From an uncultured Alphaproteobacteria bacterium (GTDB taxonomy: Bacteria; Pseudomonadota; Alphaproteobacteria; Rhizobiales; Aestuariivirgaceae), in the NCBI GenBank assembly GCA_945957365.1, contig CAMFKI010000004.1, positions 1 to 64,000 of the forward strand: DNA of 64,000 bases. The letters run 5' to 3'. Shown one piece after another: positions 26,395 through 34,801 of this stretch. The translations under genes and the position numbers were made by a program. How positions within the stretch are numbered: position 1 is the first letter of the stretch; every line of letters begins with the position of its first letter. A model generated the notes under the pieces. The model was not told the origin of the DNA. It ran no database searches and worked only from the letters and a program-made list of their open reading frames with translations.

Positions 26395-27855
26395 TTACTG
26401 GGGCCAGGGCAGCGACCATGTCTTCACGTTGGTGAAGAACTTCATGGCCTCCATGACGCCTTCCTTCACACCATTTCCGGAGTCCTTGATGCCGCCGAAG
26501 GGCGACATCTCGATGCGGTAACCCGGCACTTCCCAGATGTTCACCGTGCCGACGTTCAACCCCTCGATGTACCTAGTGATGCGAGACAGGTTATTGGTGC
26601 AGACGCCGGAGGACAGGCCGAAGGGCGTGGAGTTGGAAATACGGATCACTTCCGCGTCGTCGTTCGGCACGCGCACGATAGGGACGATGGGGCCGAAGGT
26701 TTCCTCGAACACGAGTTCGGAGGCGTGCGGCACGAAGTCGACAGTGATCGGCGGCAGGAGGGCACCCTGGCGGCCGGGGTTGTAGAGGATCCTGGCACCC
26801 TGCTCGGCGGCCTTGTGCACGCGGTCCTCGAAGGTCTTGGCGGCGAGCTCATGCACCACGGTGCCGAGATCGGTGTCGGGGTTCATCGGGTCGCCGAACT
26901 TGATGGCCTTGGCCCTGGCCAGCACCTTCTCGACGAAGCGGTCCGCCACGCGCTCCTGCACCAGGATGCGCTTCACCGCGGTGCAGCGCTGGCCGGAATT
27001 GCGGGTGGCCCCGGCAACGGCCAACTCGGCTGCCTTGTCGAGGTCTGACTCCGAGAGATCGTCGAGGATGATCAGCGGGTCGTTGCCGCCGAGCTCGAGG
27101 GCCGCGCGCTTGTAGCCGGCCTTGCCAGCGATGATCTTGCCGACGCGCACGCCACCGGTGAAGGTGATGATGTCGATCTCCGGGTTGGTGACCATCTCGT
27201 CGCCGATGTCATCGGGCCAGCCTGTGACGACCTGGAACATCTCGGGTGGCAGGCCTGCCTCGTAGAGAATGTCGGCCAGCGCGATGCAGGTGAGAGGCGT
27301 CAGCTCGGTGGGCTTGGCCACCACGCAGTTGTTGGTGGCGATCGCCGGGGCCACCTTGTGCGAGACCATGTTGAGCGGATGGTTGAAGGGCGTGATGGCG
27401 GAGATGACGCCGACGGGCTCGCGCTTGGTGAAGATCTTGCGCGGCTTGCCCTGGGGTGTCAGGTCGCAGGAGAAGATCTGGCCATCGTCGAGGATGCAGA
27501 GCTGGCCCGCCAGCGAATAGACGTCATAGGCGCGGCCCACTTCGTAGAGCGAGTCCTTCTTGGAAAGGCCGAGCTCCAGCGTGATGAGGTCCGAGAGCTG
27601 GTCCTTCCGCGACTTGATGATCTCCGCGGTGCGGAACAGGATCTGCTGGCGCTCGTAGCGGGTGAGCCTGGGCTTGTAGTTGCGGGCGATCTCGAAGGCC
27701 CTGGCGGCATGCTCCGCCGTGCCCGCCGGCACGGTGCCGATCACTTCGTTGGTATAGGGATAATGGACGGGGACGACGCCCTCGGCATCCACCTTCTTGC
27801 CGCCGATGCGCATCGATTCCTTGATGACGGGGCGCTTGGTTGCAGCGACGTTCAT
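26395..27855 (-). CDS. phnY: Phosphonoacetaldehyde dehydrogenase
   Basis: The 486-residue aldehyde dehydrogenase superfamily enzyme oxidises phosphonoacetaldehyde to phosphonoacetate with NAD. The catalytic Cys291 in [10 protein letters not shown] and the general base Glu254 in LELGG are present; the Cys number matches the characterised Sinorhizobium meliloti PhnY. The assignment rests mainly on its place between phnA (2 bases upstream) and the transporter, in the same strand order phnW-phnA-phnY. With those genes it converts 2-aminoethylphosphonate to acetate and phosphate. Confidence 0.93.
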   Translation of the reverse strand: MNVAATKRPVIKESMRIGGKKVDAEGVVPVHYPYTNEVIGTVPAGTAEHAARAFEIARNYKPRLTRYERQQILFRTAEIIKSRKDQLSDLITLELGLSKKDSLYEVGRAYDVYSLAGQLCILDDGQIFSCDLTPQGKPRKIFTKREPVGVISAITPFNHPLNMVSHKVAPAIATNNCVVAKPTELTPLTCIALADILYEAGLPPEMFQVVTGWPDDIGDEMVTNPEIDIITFTGGVRVGKIIAGKAGYKRAALELGGNDPLIILDDLSESDLDKAAELAVAGATRNSGQRCTAVKRILVQERVADRFVEKVLARAKAIKFGDPMNPDTDLGTVVHELAAKTFEDRVHKAAEQGARILYNPGRQGALLPPITVDFVPHASELVFEETFGPIVPIVRVPNDDAEVIRISNSTPFGLSSGVCTNNLSRITRYIEGLNVGTVNIWEVPGYRIEMSPFGGIKDSGNGVKEGVMEAMKFFTNVKTWSLPWPQ

Positions 27856-27857
27856 GT

Positions 27858-29096
27858 TCAGGCCTCCACGATATTGTTGCAGCCCAGCGCGAAGGCATCG
27901 AAGTTGCGCAGCTGGGCGGGCAGGTTCTTGAACTTGCGGTTGGCGATCACCGGGATTTCCTGTTCGGTGAGGCCGCCATGCGAGCGCAGCGGTTCGTTCA
28001 GGCCTGACAGGTCATGCTTGTCACGCGATGTGCCGATGACCTTGGAGCCCTTCGGGCCGCCCGAAACGACGATGATGTCGCCCATGCGGTCCTCCGGCAG
28101 CTCGAAGCGGGCGCAGCCGTCCTTCTTGTCCAGCACGACGTCGATGCCATTCTGGGCCTTGATGACGGCCATGATCTCGCTGACCTGCGGGCCATAGGCA
28201 TAGACGGTGGCGAAGCTGCCGAGCGCGCCGTGGTGCACGACGTAAGGATCGGTGATTGGCAGGATAACCTTGGTCTTGCCCACGCCGAACGTCGCGTCGA
28301 GCACGTCCTGGAGATAGATCACGTCCGGATCGCCATTGGCGAGGTGCTTGTCCTTCATGCCGTGGTCGGCGACGATGACGATGATGGCGCCGCCGGCATC
28401 GAGCTCGCCCAGATACTTGTCCATCATGGCATAGAAGCTGTTCGCCCCCGCCGAGCCCGGCGCGTATTTGTGCTGCACGTAGTCGGTGGTGGAGAGATAC
28501 ATCAGGTCGGGCTTCATCGACTTGAGCAGCTTGACGCCCGCCGCAAAGACGAATTCCGAAAGCTCCGCCGAATAGACGTCCGGCACGCCCATGCCGACCA
28601 TGGCGCAGACGTCTTCGATGCCATTGTCCTTCAGGTTCACCTTGTCGGCCTTTTCCGACGAGAAGGCCACCGCCGTGCCGTCGAAGACGAGGCCCTTGCC
28701 GAGGAGTAGGCGCAGCTTGTCCTTGGCCGTCACCATGGCGATCTTGGCACCCGCCTTCTGGAAGGCCTCGAAGATCGTGGGCGCGCGTAGCCACTTCGGA
28801 TCGTTCATCATCGTCTCCTGGCCGGTGCCCGGATCGATGAGGTAGTTGCCGCAGATGCCGTGAACTTCCGGCGGGCGGCCAGTGACGATCGAGAGGTTGT
28901 TGGGGTTGGTGAAGCTCGGGATCACCGAATGGCCGCGGCGGTTCTCGCCCTTGGCGATGATGCGCTTCAGGTTCGGCATAAGGCCCTGTTCCATGGCGAT
29001 TTCCATGTAGGCGGGCTCGGAGCCGTCGCAGCAGATGACGACGAGAGGGGCGGAAGGCCAGTTGTAGCTGCGGCTGTTGACGGTGACGGTCTTCAT
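27858..29096 (-). CDS. phnA: Phosphonoacetate hydrolase
   Basis: The 412-residue alkaline-phosphatase-superfamily enzyme cleaves the C-P bond of phosphonoacetate to acetate and phosphate. Metal and nucleophile residues are Asp24 (CCDGSEP), Thr63 (PSFTNPNN), Asp205 and His209 (TTDYVQHK), Asp244/His245 (ADHGM) and His373 (RSHGG). I chose ATG 29096 ([13 protein letters not shown]), which matches the family N-terminus; an in-frame extension upstream would read into a dispersed repeat at 29122-29197. It follows phnW after 108 bases and precedes phnY by 2. Confidence 0.95.
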   Translation of the reverse strand: MKTVTVNSRSYNWPSAPLVVICCDGSEPAYMEIAMEQGLMPNLKRIIAKGENRRGHSVIPSFTNPNNLSIVTGRPPEVHGICGNYLIDPGTGQETMMNDPKWLRAPTIFEAFQKAGAKIAMVTAKDKLRLLLGKGLVFDGTAVAFSSEKADKVNLKDNGIEDVCAMVGMGVPDVYSAELSEFVFAAGVKLLKSMKPDLMYLSTTDYVQHKYAPGSAGANSFYAMMDKYLGELDAGGAIIVIVADHGMKDKHLANGDPDVIYLQDVLDATFGVGKTKVILPITDPYVVHHGALGSFATVYAYGPQVSEIMAVIKAQNGIDVVLDKKDGCARFELPEDRMGDIIVVSGGPKGSKVIGTSRDKHDLSGLNEPLRSHGGLTEQEIPVIANRKFKNLPAQLRNFDAFALGCNNIVEA

Positions 29097-29121
29097 GTTC
29101 GACACATTCCATTCCTTTTCG

Positions 29122-29197
29122 GCGTCCTGCCAGCGAAAGCTGGCACCCAGCTTCCTGGCAGGCAAAGCGGGGCCCCAGCTTTCGCTGGGATGACGGA
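29122..29197. repeat. Palindromic intergenic repeat, family A (copy 1)
   Basis: The left arm CGTCCTGCCAGCGAAAGCTGG and the right arm CCAGCTTTCGCTGGGATGACGG are inverted relative to each other, with GGGGCCCC near the middle of the right part. The element is shared with 34696-34780, 38895-38973 and 50453-50540. It lies between phnW and phnA inside their operon. Confidence 0.8.
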
Positions 29198-29204
29198 CTT
29201 GATT

Positions 29205-30365
29205 TCAGCCTTCCAGCGGTTCCATGTCGGTGACCTTCATGCCGGCCAGCACTTCGGCGATGGCCTTGAGCACGCCCTTCATCACGGCCTCGTCCACCTT
29301 GCCGATGGTGCCGATGCGGAAAGACGGCCGCTTCGTCAGCTTGCCGGGATAGATGGCGAAGCCGCGGCGGCGCAGCTCCTCGTAGAAGTTCTCGAAATGG
29401 AAGTTCTTGTCGCGCGGCGTGAGGAAGGTCTGGATGATGGGGCCGGCCTGGTTGTCCGACAGCAGCGTGGAGAAGCCCATGTCGCGCATGCCCTTGATGA
29501 GGATCTGCGCGTTCCTCTGATAGCGCGCACCGCGGGCGGCGACGCCGCCTTCGGCCGCATGTTCCTTCATCGCGGTGTGGAAGGCGACGAGCGCGTGGGT
29601 GGGCGGCGTGAAGCGGAACTGGCCATTGGCCTCGAGCCCCTTCCACTGTTCGTAGAGGTCGAGCACCACCGAGTGGCTCATGCCCTTGGAAGCTTCGAGC
29701 ATGGCCCGCTTCACCAGCACGTAGGAGAAGCCGGGAACACCCTCGATGCATTTGTTGGAGGACGACACCATCACGTCCATTCCCGCGCCCATGTTGAGGG
29801 GCAGCGCACCGAAGGACGACATGGCATCGACCAAGTAGGTCTTGCCGCGGGCCTTCACCGCACGCGCCACGTCCTCGATCGGGTTGACGATGCCCGAGGT
29901 GGTCTCGCAGTGGATGATCCAGACGTGGCTGATCGAGGGATCGGCGTCGAGCGCCCTGGTCACGTCCTCGACGCTGGGGGCTGCGCTGTCGCCCTTGTCG
30001 ATCTTGGTGACGGGGCGGCCGAGGCGCGACAGGATGGCGGCGGCGCGGTCGCCATAGGCGCCATTCGCGACGACCAGCGTCTTCGTCTCGCTCTTCGGGC
30101 AGAAGGCGCCCAGCGCCGCCTCGATGGCGAAGGTGCCGGAGCCCTGCATGATGACGCATTCATAGCTGTCGTCGCAGCCCGCGAGGCCCAGGAGGCCCTT
30201 GCGGATCTCGGAGACGACGCGGCGGAACTCGACGTCGCGCGAGCCCCAGTCGGCCAGCATGGCCGCCTTGACGCCGCGCGAGGTGGTGAGCGGGCCGGGC
30301 GTCAGGAGATAGGGCATGTCTTCCTGGCCGGGCGGGCCGGCGAAGCGGTGGGGCTGCTTGTCCAT
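29205..30365 (-). CDS. phnW: 2-aminoethylphosphonate:pyruvate aminotransferase
   Basis: The 386-residue PLP enzyme transfers the amino group of 2-aminoethylphosphonate to pyruvate, giving phosphonoacetaldehyde and alanine. It has LLTPGPLTTS near the N-terminus, Asp180 (LVDAMSSFGA) and the PLP lysine Lys205 in SSNKCIEGVPGF, all characteristic of PhnW. It heads the minus-strand operon phnW-phnA-phnY-transporter-phosphoesterase. The LysR gene diverges from it across a 93-base region with two inverted repeats. Confidence 0.94.
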   Translation of the reverse strand: MDKQPHRFAGPPGQEDMPYLLTPGPLTTSRGVKAAMLADWGSRDVEFRRVVSEIRKGLLGLAGCDDSYECVIMQGSGTFAIEAALGAFCPKSETKTLVVANGAYGDRAAAILSRLGRPVTKIDKGDSAAPSVEDVTRALDADPSISHVWIIHCETTSGIVNPIEDVARAVKARGKTYLVDAMSSFGALPLNMGAGMDVMVSSSNKCIEGVPGFSYVLVKRAMLEASKGMSHSVVLDLYEQWKGLEANGQFRFTPPTHALVAFHTAMKEHAAEGGVAARGARYQRNAQILIKGMRDMGFSTLLSDNQAGPIIQTFLTPRDKNFHFENFYEELRRRGFAIYPGKLTKRPSFRIGTIGKVDEAVMKGVLKAIAEVLAGMKVTDMEPLEG

Positions 30366-30411
30366 GGGGCGATCCTCGTGAATGCGAAGGCGAAAATGGG
30401 CGCTTGACCCC

Positions 30412-30459
30412 TATCAGTCAAATCGTATGTTCTTATGCACCACATAAGTGTGACTGATA
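30412..30459. promoter_or_regulatory. Nested inverted repeats in the phnW-LysR intergenic region
   Basis: An outer 9-bp perfect inverted repeat, TATCAGTCA (30412-30420) and TGACTGATA (30451-30459), encloses an inner one, CTTATG (30432-30437) and CATAAG (30443-30448). The inner repeat contains TATGCACCACATA, which fits the LysR-type T-N11-A box (30434-30446). The region separates divergent phnW and its LysR gene, the classical position of LysR operators. Confidence 0.65.
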
Positions 30460-31316
30460 TGCGACATGCCCAGCTCAAGGCCTTCCACGCCGTTGCCGTC
30501 CATGGCGGATTCTCCCGTGCGGCCGAGGCTTTAGGGCTCACCCAGCCGGCCGTTTCCGACCATGTGCGGAAGCTCGAGGAGACCTATGGCGTGCAGCTGT
30601 TCACCCGGGCGCCATCCGGCGTGGCGCTCACCGACATGGGACGCAAGCTCTTCGCCATCGCCGAACGACAGTTCGAGGCGGAATCGGAGGCGCTCGAACT
30701 GCTCTCGCGTGGTCGCACGCTCGAAGAAGGCCAGCTGACCATCGGGGCCGATGCCGCGGTGCACATATTGCCGGAGCTCGCCCGCTTCCGGCTGAAGCAC
30801 CCGAAGCTTGCGGTTCGGCTCGTCACCGGCAATTCGGCGCAGCTCGTGAAACGGCTGGAGGATTTCTCCATCGACATCGCCATCACCGCGGAACGCCCGA
30901 CGGGTCCCGCCTTCCTCGCCCGCAAGCTGCGGAGCGACCGGCTGGTCGCGGTGGTGCAGCGGAGTTCGCGGCTGGCGAAACTGAAGGAGATGCCCTTCGC
31001 GCAGCTCGTGAAGCTGCCGCTGATCCTGCGCGAGGAAGGCTCGATGACGCGCAGCCTGCTGCTGGAGGAAGCGAACCGCCGCGGGTTTACCATCTCGGGT
31101 TCGATCGAGATCGAGAGCCGCGAGGCGGCGCGCGAGGCGGCGGCTCAAGGGTTGGGCCTCGCCATCATGTCGCAAGGGGAACTGGTGCCCGACGGGCGCC
31201 TCGCCGTGCTCGCCATTCCGGACTGGACGACGGAGATGGAGGAGTGGATGATCTGCCTCAAATCGCGGAGCTCGCTGCACGTGATCCGCTCGTTCTTCAA
31301 TCTGGAGGCCACATGA
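30459..31316 (+). CDS. LysR family transcriptional regulator, probable regulator of phosphonate genes
   Basis: The 285-residue protein has an N-terminal winged helix-turn-helix (MRHAQLKAFHAVAVHGGFSR, then AAEALGLTQPAVSDHVRKLE) and a substrate-binding effector domain. I chose ATG 30459: the earlier in-frame ATG at 30435 lies inside the inner inverted repeat, a likely operator. Divergence from phnW suggests it activates phnWAY in response to 2-aminoethylphosphonate or a breakdown product, and represses itself. The stop overlaps the start of the amidase gene by 4 bases. Confidence 0.88.
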   Translation: MRHAQLKAFHAVAVHGGFSRAAEALGLTQPAVSDHVRKLEETYGVQLFTRAPSGVALTDMGRKLFAIAERQFEAESEALELLSRGRTLEEGQLTIGADAAVHILPELARFRLKHPKLAVRLVTGNSAQLVKRLEDFSIDIAITAERPTGPAFLARKLRSDRLVAVVQRSSRLAKLKEMPFAQLVKLPLILREEGSMTRSLLLEEANRRGFTISGSIEIESREAAREAAAQGLGLAIMSQGELVPDGRLAVLAIPDWTTEMEEWMICLKSRSSLHVIRSFFNLEAT

Positions 31317-32155
31317 GCTTCATCGCCGCCTGCGTCCAGTCGACCGCCACGCCGGATGTCCATGCCGATATCCGTGTACTGACGGGTTTCATCCGCGCAG
31401 CCGCCGGAAAGGGCGCGCGCTTCGTCGCCACGCCGGAATACTGCGCCGGTCTCGACACGCAGGGCGGCAAGATGTTTCCCGTCGCCTTCACCGAGGCCGA
31501 GCATCCGGTGCTGCCGGCGATGCAGGGGCTGGCGAAGGAGCTGAAGCTGTGGCTGCTTGTCGGTTCCATCGGCGTGAAGGCGCCGGACGGGCGCATCTTC
31601 AACCGCAGCTTCATGATCGCGCCCTCGGGGGCAATTGCCGCGCGCTACGACAAGATCCACTTGTTCGACATCGACCTCGGCGCGGGCCGCGTCTATCACG
31701 AGTCCGCAACCATCGCGGCGGGCCACAATGCGGTGATCGCACCCTGCGTGGACGGAATGATCGGGCTTTCCATCTGCTACGACATCCGCTTCCCCCATCT
31801 CTACCGCGCCTATGCGCAGGACGGTGCGGAGCTGCTCGCGGTGCCTGCCGCCTTCACGCGCGTGACGGGCGAGGCGCACTGGCACGTGCTGCAGCGGGCG
31901 CGCGCCATCGAGAACGGCGCCTATGTGATCTCGCCCGGGCAATGCGGCACGCTGTCGGGCGGAGCCGAATGCTATGGCCATTCGCTGATCGTCGACCCCT
32001 GGGGCCGCGTGCTGGCCGATGGCGGCAGCGAGCCCGGCTTCGTGCTGGCCGAGATCGACCTCGCGCAGGTGGCGGAAACGCGGCGGCGCATTCCTTCACT
32101 CCAGCATGACAAGCCCTATGCTGCCGCTTGCCTCGCAACGCCCAAGGCCTCATAG
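31313..32155 (+). CDS. Carbon-nitrogen hydrolase (nitrilase superfamily, Nit-like amidase)
   Basis: The 280-residue enzyme has the Glu-Lys-Cys triad of the nitrilase superfamily: Glu42 in TPEYCAG, Lys114 in RYDKIHLFD and Cys155 in SICYDIRF. The spacing resembles the Nit/omega-amidase branch, which hydrolyses amides such as 2-oxoglutaramate or deaminated glutathione. It is cotranscribed with the LysR regulator (4-base ATGA overlap). Whether it takes part in phosphonate use or is a general repair amidase is not clear. Confidence 0.85.
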   Translation: MSFIAACVQSTATPDVHADIRVLTGFIRAAAGKGARFVATPEYCAGLDTQGGKMFPVAFTEAEHPVLPAMQGLAKELKLWLLVGSIGVKAPDGRIFNRSFMIAPSGAIAARYDKIHLFDIDLGAGRVYHESATIAAGHNAVIAPCVDGMIGLSICYDIRFPHLYRAYAQDGAELLAVPAAFTRVTGEAHWHVLQRARAIENGAYVISPGQCGTLSGGAECYGHSLIVDPWGRVLADGGSEPGFVLAEIDLAQVAETRRRIPSLQHDKPYAAACLATPKAS

Positions 32156-32189
32156 TTCGCGCGCGCGTTGAGAGCGAACGGGGGACACA

Positions 32190-32747
32190 ATGATCGGCTA
32201 CATCCTGCTCGGCATCGTGGTGCTGATCGCCGTCTACCTGATGACGGCCTACAATGGCCTGGTGAAGAACAAGAACCTCGTGGCCGAAGGCTGGAGCGGC
32301 ATCGACGTGCAACTCAGGCGCCGCGCCGACCTGATCCCCAACCTGATCGAGACGGTGAAGGGCTATGCCGCGCACGAGGACAAGCTGTTCCATGACATCG
32401 CGGAGCTGCGCGCCAAGTCGATCTCCGGCGGCAGCGTGGGCGAGCAGTCCGCCGTGGGCCAGGCGATGAGCCAGGCGCTGGGCAAGCTCTTCGCCGTGGC
32501 CGAGGCCTATCCCCAGCTCAAGGCCGACGCCAATTTCCGCGACCTGCAGGACAAGCTCTCCGGCATCGAGGACGAGATCCAGCTGTCGCGGCGCTATTAC
32601 AATGGCGCGGTGAGGAACCTCAACACCATGATCGAGAGCTTCCCCACCAACCTCATCGCCAATAATTTCAAGTTCGAGAAGGCGGAGTTCTTCGAAATCG
32701 GCGACGCGGCGGCGCGCGAAGTGCCGAAGGTCGATTTCAAAACCTAG
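32190..32747 (+). CDS. lemA: LemA family protein
   Basis: The 185-residue protein has one N-terminal transmembrane segment (about residues 3-22, MIGYILLGIVVLIAVYLMTA), then the LemA domain: YNGLVKNKNLVAEGWSGIDV and RRADLIPNLIETVKGYA. The remainder is helical and likely coiled coil. A GGGGGA motif 4 bases before ATG 32190 supports the start. Its function is poorly known. LemA genes are often followed, as here (5 bases), by a DUF2207 membrane protein. Confidence 0.92.
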   Translation: MIGYILLGIVVLIAVYLMTAYNGLVKNKNLVAEGWSGIDVQLRRRADLIPNLIETVKGYAAHEDKLFHDIAELRAKSISGGSVGEQSAVGQAMSQALGKLFAVAEAYPQLKADANFRDLQDKLSGIEDEIQLSRRYYNGAVRNLNTMIESFPTNLIANNFKFEKAEFFEIGDAAAREVPKVDFKT

Positions 32748-32752
32748 CAGAC

Positions 32753-34657
32753 ATGCGCCGGCTCTTCGCACTTCTCGCTCTCTGGATTGCGCTGGCGTCA
32801 CCGGCGCTGGCGGACGAGCGCATCAAGAGTTTCTTGAGCGACGTGACGGTGAACGCCGATGCCTCTCTCGACGTGACCGAGACCATCACCGTCAACTCGG
32901 AAGGCAACGAGATCCGGCACGGCATCTTCCGTGACTTTCCCACCACCTATACCGACCGCAATGGCCAGCGGGTGATCGTGGGGCTCGACGTGCTTGGCGT
33001 GAAGCGCGACGGGCAGGACGAGCCCTACGGACTCGAATCGCTCAGCAACGGCACGCGCATCCGCATCGGCGACAAGGATACGCTCCTCGAGGACACGCTG
33101 CACCGTTACGAGATCCGCTATCGCACCACGCGGCAGATCGGATTCTTCGACAAGTTTGACGAGCTCTACTGGAACGTCACCGGCAACGGCTGGGACTTCC
33201 CCATCGACGATGCGATGGTGCGGATCACCCTGCCGCAAGGCGCACGCATCATCCAGCATGACGAGTCCACCGGCGCCTATCGCTCTCGCGACAACAACAG
33301 CCGGGTGCTTTCGGCAACGGGCAATGTGTTCGAGGCCGAAACCACCGCGGCCCTCGATCCGCGGCAGGGCTTCACCGTGGCGGTGGCCTGGCAGAAGGGG
33401 CTGGTGACACCGCCGTCCGGCGCGCAGAAATGGGCGTGGTGGGCCTCGGACAATGCCGGCTTCTTCACGCTGGGGCTCGGCCTTCTGGCCTCCGCGCTCT
33501 ATTTCCTGTTCGCCTGGAACAAGGTGGGGCGCGATCCGCCCCGGGGCACGATCATCCCGCTCTTCGCGCCGCCGAAGGGGCTGGGGCCCGCCGCCGTGCG
33601 CTATGTCAGCCGCTACGGTTCCGACGACAAGGGCTTCGCCGCGGCGATCGTCGGCCTCGCGGTGAAGGGCCGGCTGAAGATCGCCGACGACGACCGCAGC
33701 TTCACCATCACCAAGCTGGCAGGCACGGGCAAAGACGCCCTGACACCCGCCGAGACCGCGCTGTACACAGCGCTCCCTTCGGGCAGCCTGCCGCTGAAGC
33801 AGACCAACCACACCGCGATCAGCACGGCGCGCAGCGCCCTGGACCGGGCACTGAAGAACGAGTTCGAGGGCACGGCCTTCCTCAGGAACCTCGGCTGGTT
33901 CGCAGTGGGGCTCGCCATCTCGGTTCTCTGCCTCGTTCTCGGCGCGGCGCTGCTGCCGGGTGCGGAGGGCGTGCAGGGCCTCTTCGCCTTCGGCTGGATG
34001 GGGGTGTGGTGGGGCGTGGTGCTGTCGATCGGCTGGGCCAGCTTCAAGGGCCTTGTCGCCTCGCGCGGGGTGTGGTCGCGGATCACGTCACTGGGCGGAT
34101 TGATCTTCCTCATTCCCTTCGCCGGCGCCGGCATCATCGCACCCGCCATCCTCTTCACCCAGGGCGGCGGTTCGCCGGGCCTCTATGCGCTGGTGGGCGC
34201 TGCCGTGCTGCTCGGCCTCGTCAACGTGGTCTTCTATCACCTCCTGCGCGCGCCCACCCAGTCCGGCCGCCAGCTGATGGACCAGATCGAGGGCTTCCGC
34301 CTCTATCTCTCAACCGCCGAGGAGGAGCGCCTCAAGGTGCTGAACCCGCCGGAGAAGACACCGGAACTCTTCGAGCGCTTCCTGCCCTATGCGCTGGCGC
34401 TCGACTGCGAGAACGAGTGGAACGCCAAGTTCACCGCCGTGCTGGCGGCCGCAGCAGCGGCGGGCGCCGCGGCACCGCTGTGGTATTCCGGCAGCAACTG
34501 GGACTATGGCCGCAGCGGCGGCTTCACCGACAGCCTCGGCCGTGGACTGGCCTCGAGTGCCGCATCCGCCGCGACGGCACCCGGCAGCACGTCTGGCTCG
34601 GGCGGCGGCGGGTTCTCCGGCGGCGGCGGCGGGGGTGGTGGCGGCGGCGGGTGGTGA
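32753..34657 (+). CDS. DUF2207 domain-containing membrane protein
   Basis: The 634-residue protein has a signal peptide (about 1-20), a periplasmic DUF2207 beta-rich domain (DERIKSFLSDVTVNADASLD onward, to about residue 225), a transmembrane segment near 238-256 and four more between about 380 and 497. A cytoplasmic region follows, and a tail of about 30 residues made almost wholly of Gly and Ser ends in Trp. Function is unknown. It is paired with LemA, a conserved partnership. Confidence 0.88.
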   Translation: MRRLFALLALWIALASPALADERIKSFLSDVTVNADASLDVTETITVNSEGNEIRHGIFRDFPTTYTDRNGQRVIVGLDVLGVKRDGQDEPYGLESLSNGTRIRIGDKDTLLEDTLHRYEIRYRTTRQIGFFDKFDELYWNVTGNGWDFPIDDAMVRITLPQGARIIQHDESTGAYRSRDNNSRVLSATGNVFEAETTAALDPRQGFTVAVAWQKGLVTPPSGAQKWAWWASDNAGFFTLGLGLLASALYFLFAWNKVGRDPPRGTIIPLFAPPKGLGPAAVRYVSRYGSDDKGFAAAIVGLAVKGRLKIADDDRSFTITKLAGTGKDALTPAETALYTALPSGSLPLKQTNHTAISTARSALDRALKNEFEGTAFLRNLGWFAVGLAISVLCLVLGAALLPGAEGVQGLFAFGWMGVWWGVVLSIGWASFKGLVASRGVWSRITSLGGLIFLIPFAGAGIIAPAILFTQGGGSPGLYALVGAAVLLGLVNVVFYHLLRAPTQSGRQLMDQIEGFRLYLSTAEEERLKVLNPPEKTPELFERFLPYALALDCENEWNAKFTAVLAAAAAAGAAAPLWYSGSNWDYGRSGGFTDSLGRGLASSAASAATAPGSTSGSGGGGFSGGGGGGGGGGGW

Positions 34658-34695
34658 GAGCTTCCTTCGGCCCGCGCACCGCCTGTCCCTGAATT

Positions 34696-34780
34696 CGTCA
34701 TCCCGGCGAAAGCCGGGACCCAGCTTTCTATCCACGTGGTGGCCGCCCAAAGCGGGGCCCGGCTTTCGCCGGGGTGGCGG
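34696..34780. repeat. Palindromic intergenic repeat, family A (copy 2)
   Basis: The arms CGTCATCCCGGCGAAAGCCGG and CCGGCTTTCGCCGGGGTGGCGG are inverted about a central stretch containing ACCCAGCTTT and AAAGCGGGGCCC. It lies between the convergent DUF2207 and ABC-F genes. Confidence 0.85.
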
Positions 34781-34801
34781 CAATAAGGGAGCGGAGCGAG
34801 T

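Noticed and set aside
29097..29165. An N-terminal extension of PhnA starting at 29165
   Set aside because: It would translate part of a dispersed intergenic repeat and is absent from the PhnA family pattern.
28021..30159. A 712-codon minus-strand frame across phnA and phnW
   Set aside because: It is an alternative frame of two well-supported genes on the same strand and runs through a palindromic repeat; composition is Arg/His/Gly-rich.
30435..30458. ATG 30435 as start of the LysR regulator
   Set aside because: It falls inside an inverted repeat that looks like an operator. Starting at 30459 gives the standard LysR N-terminus.
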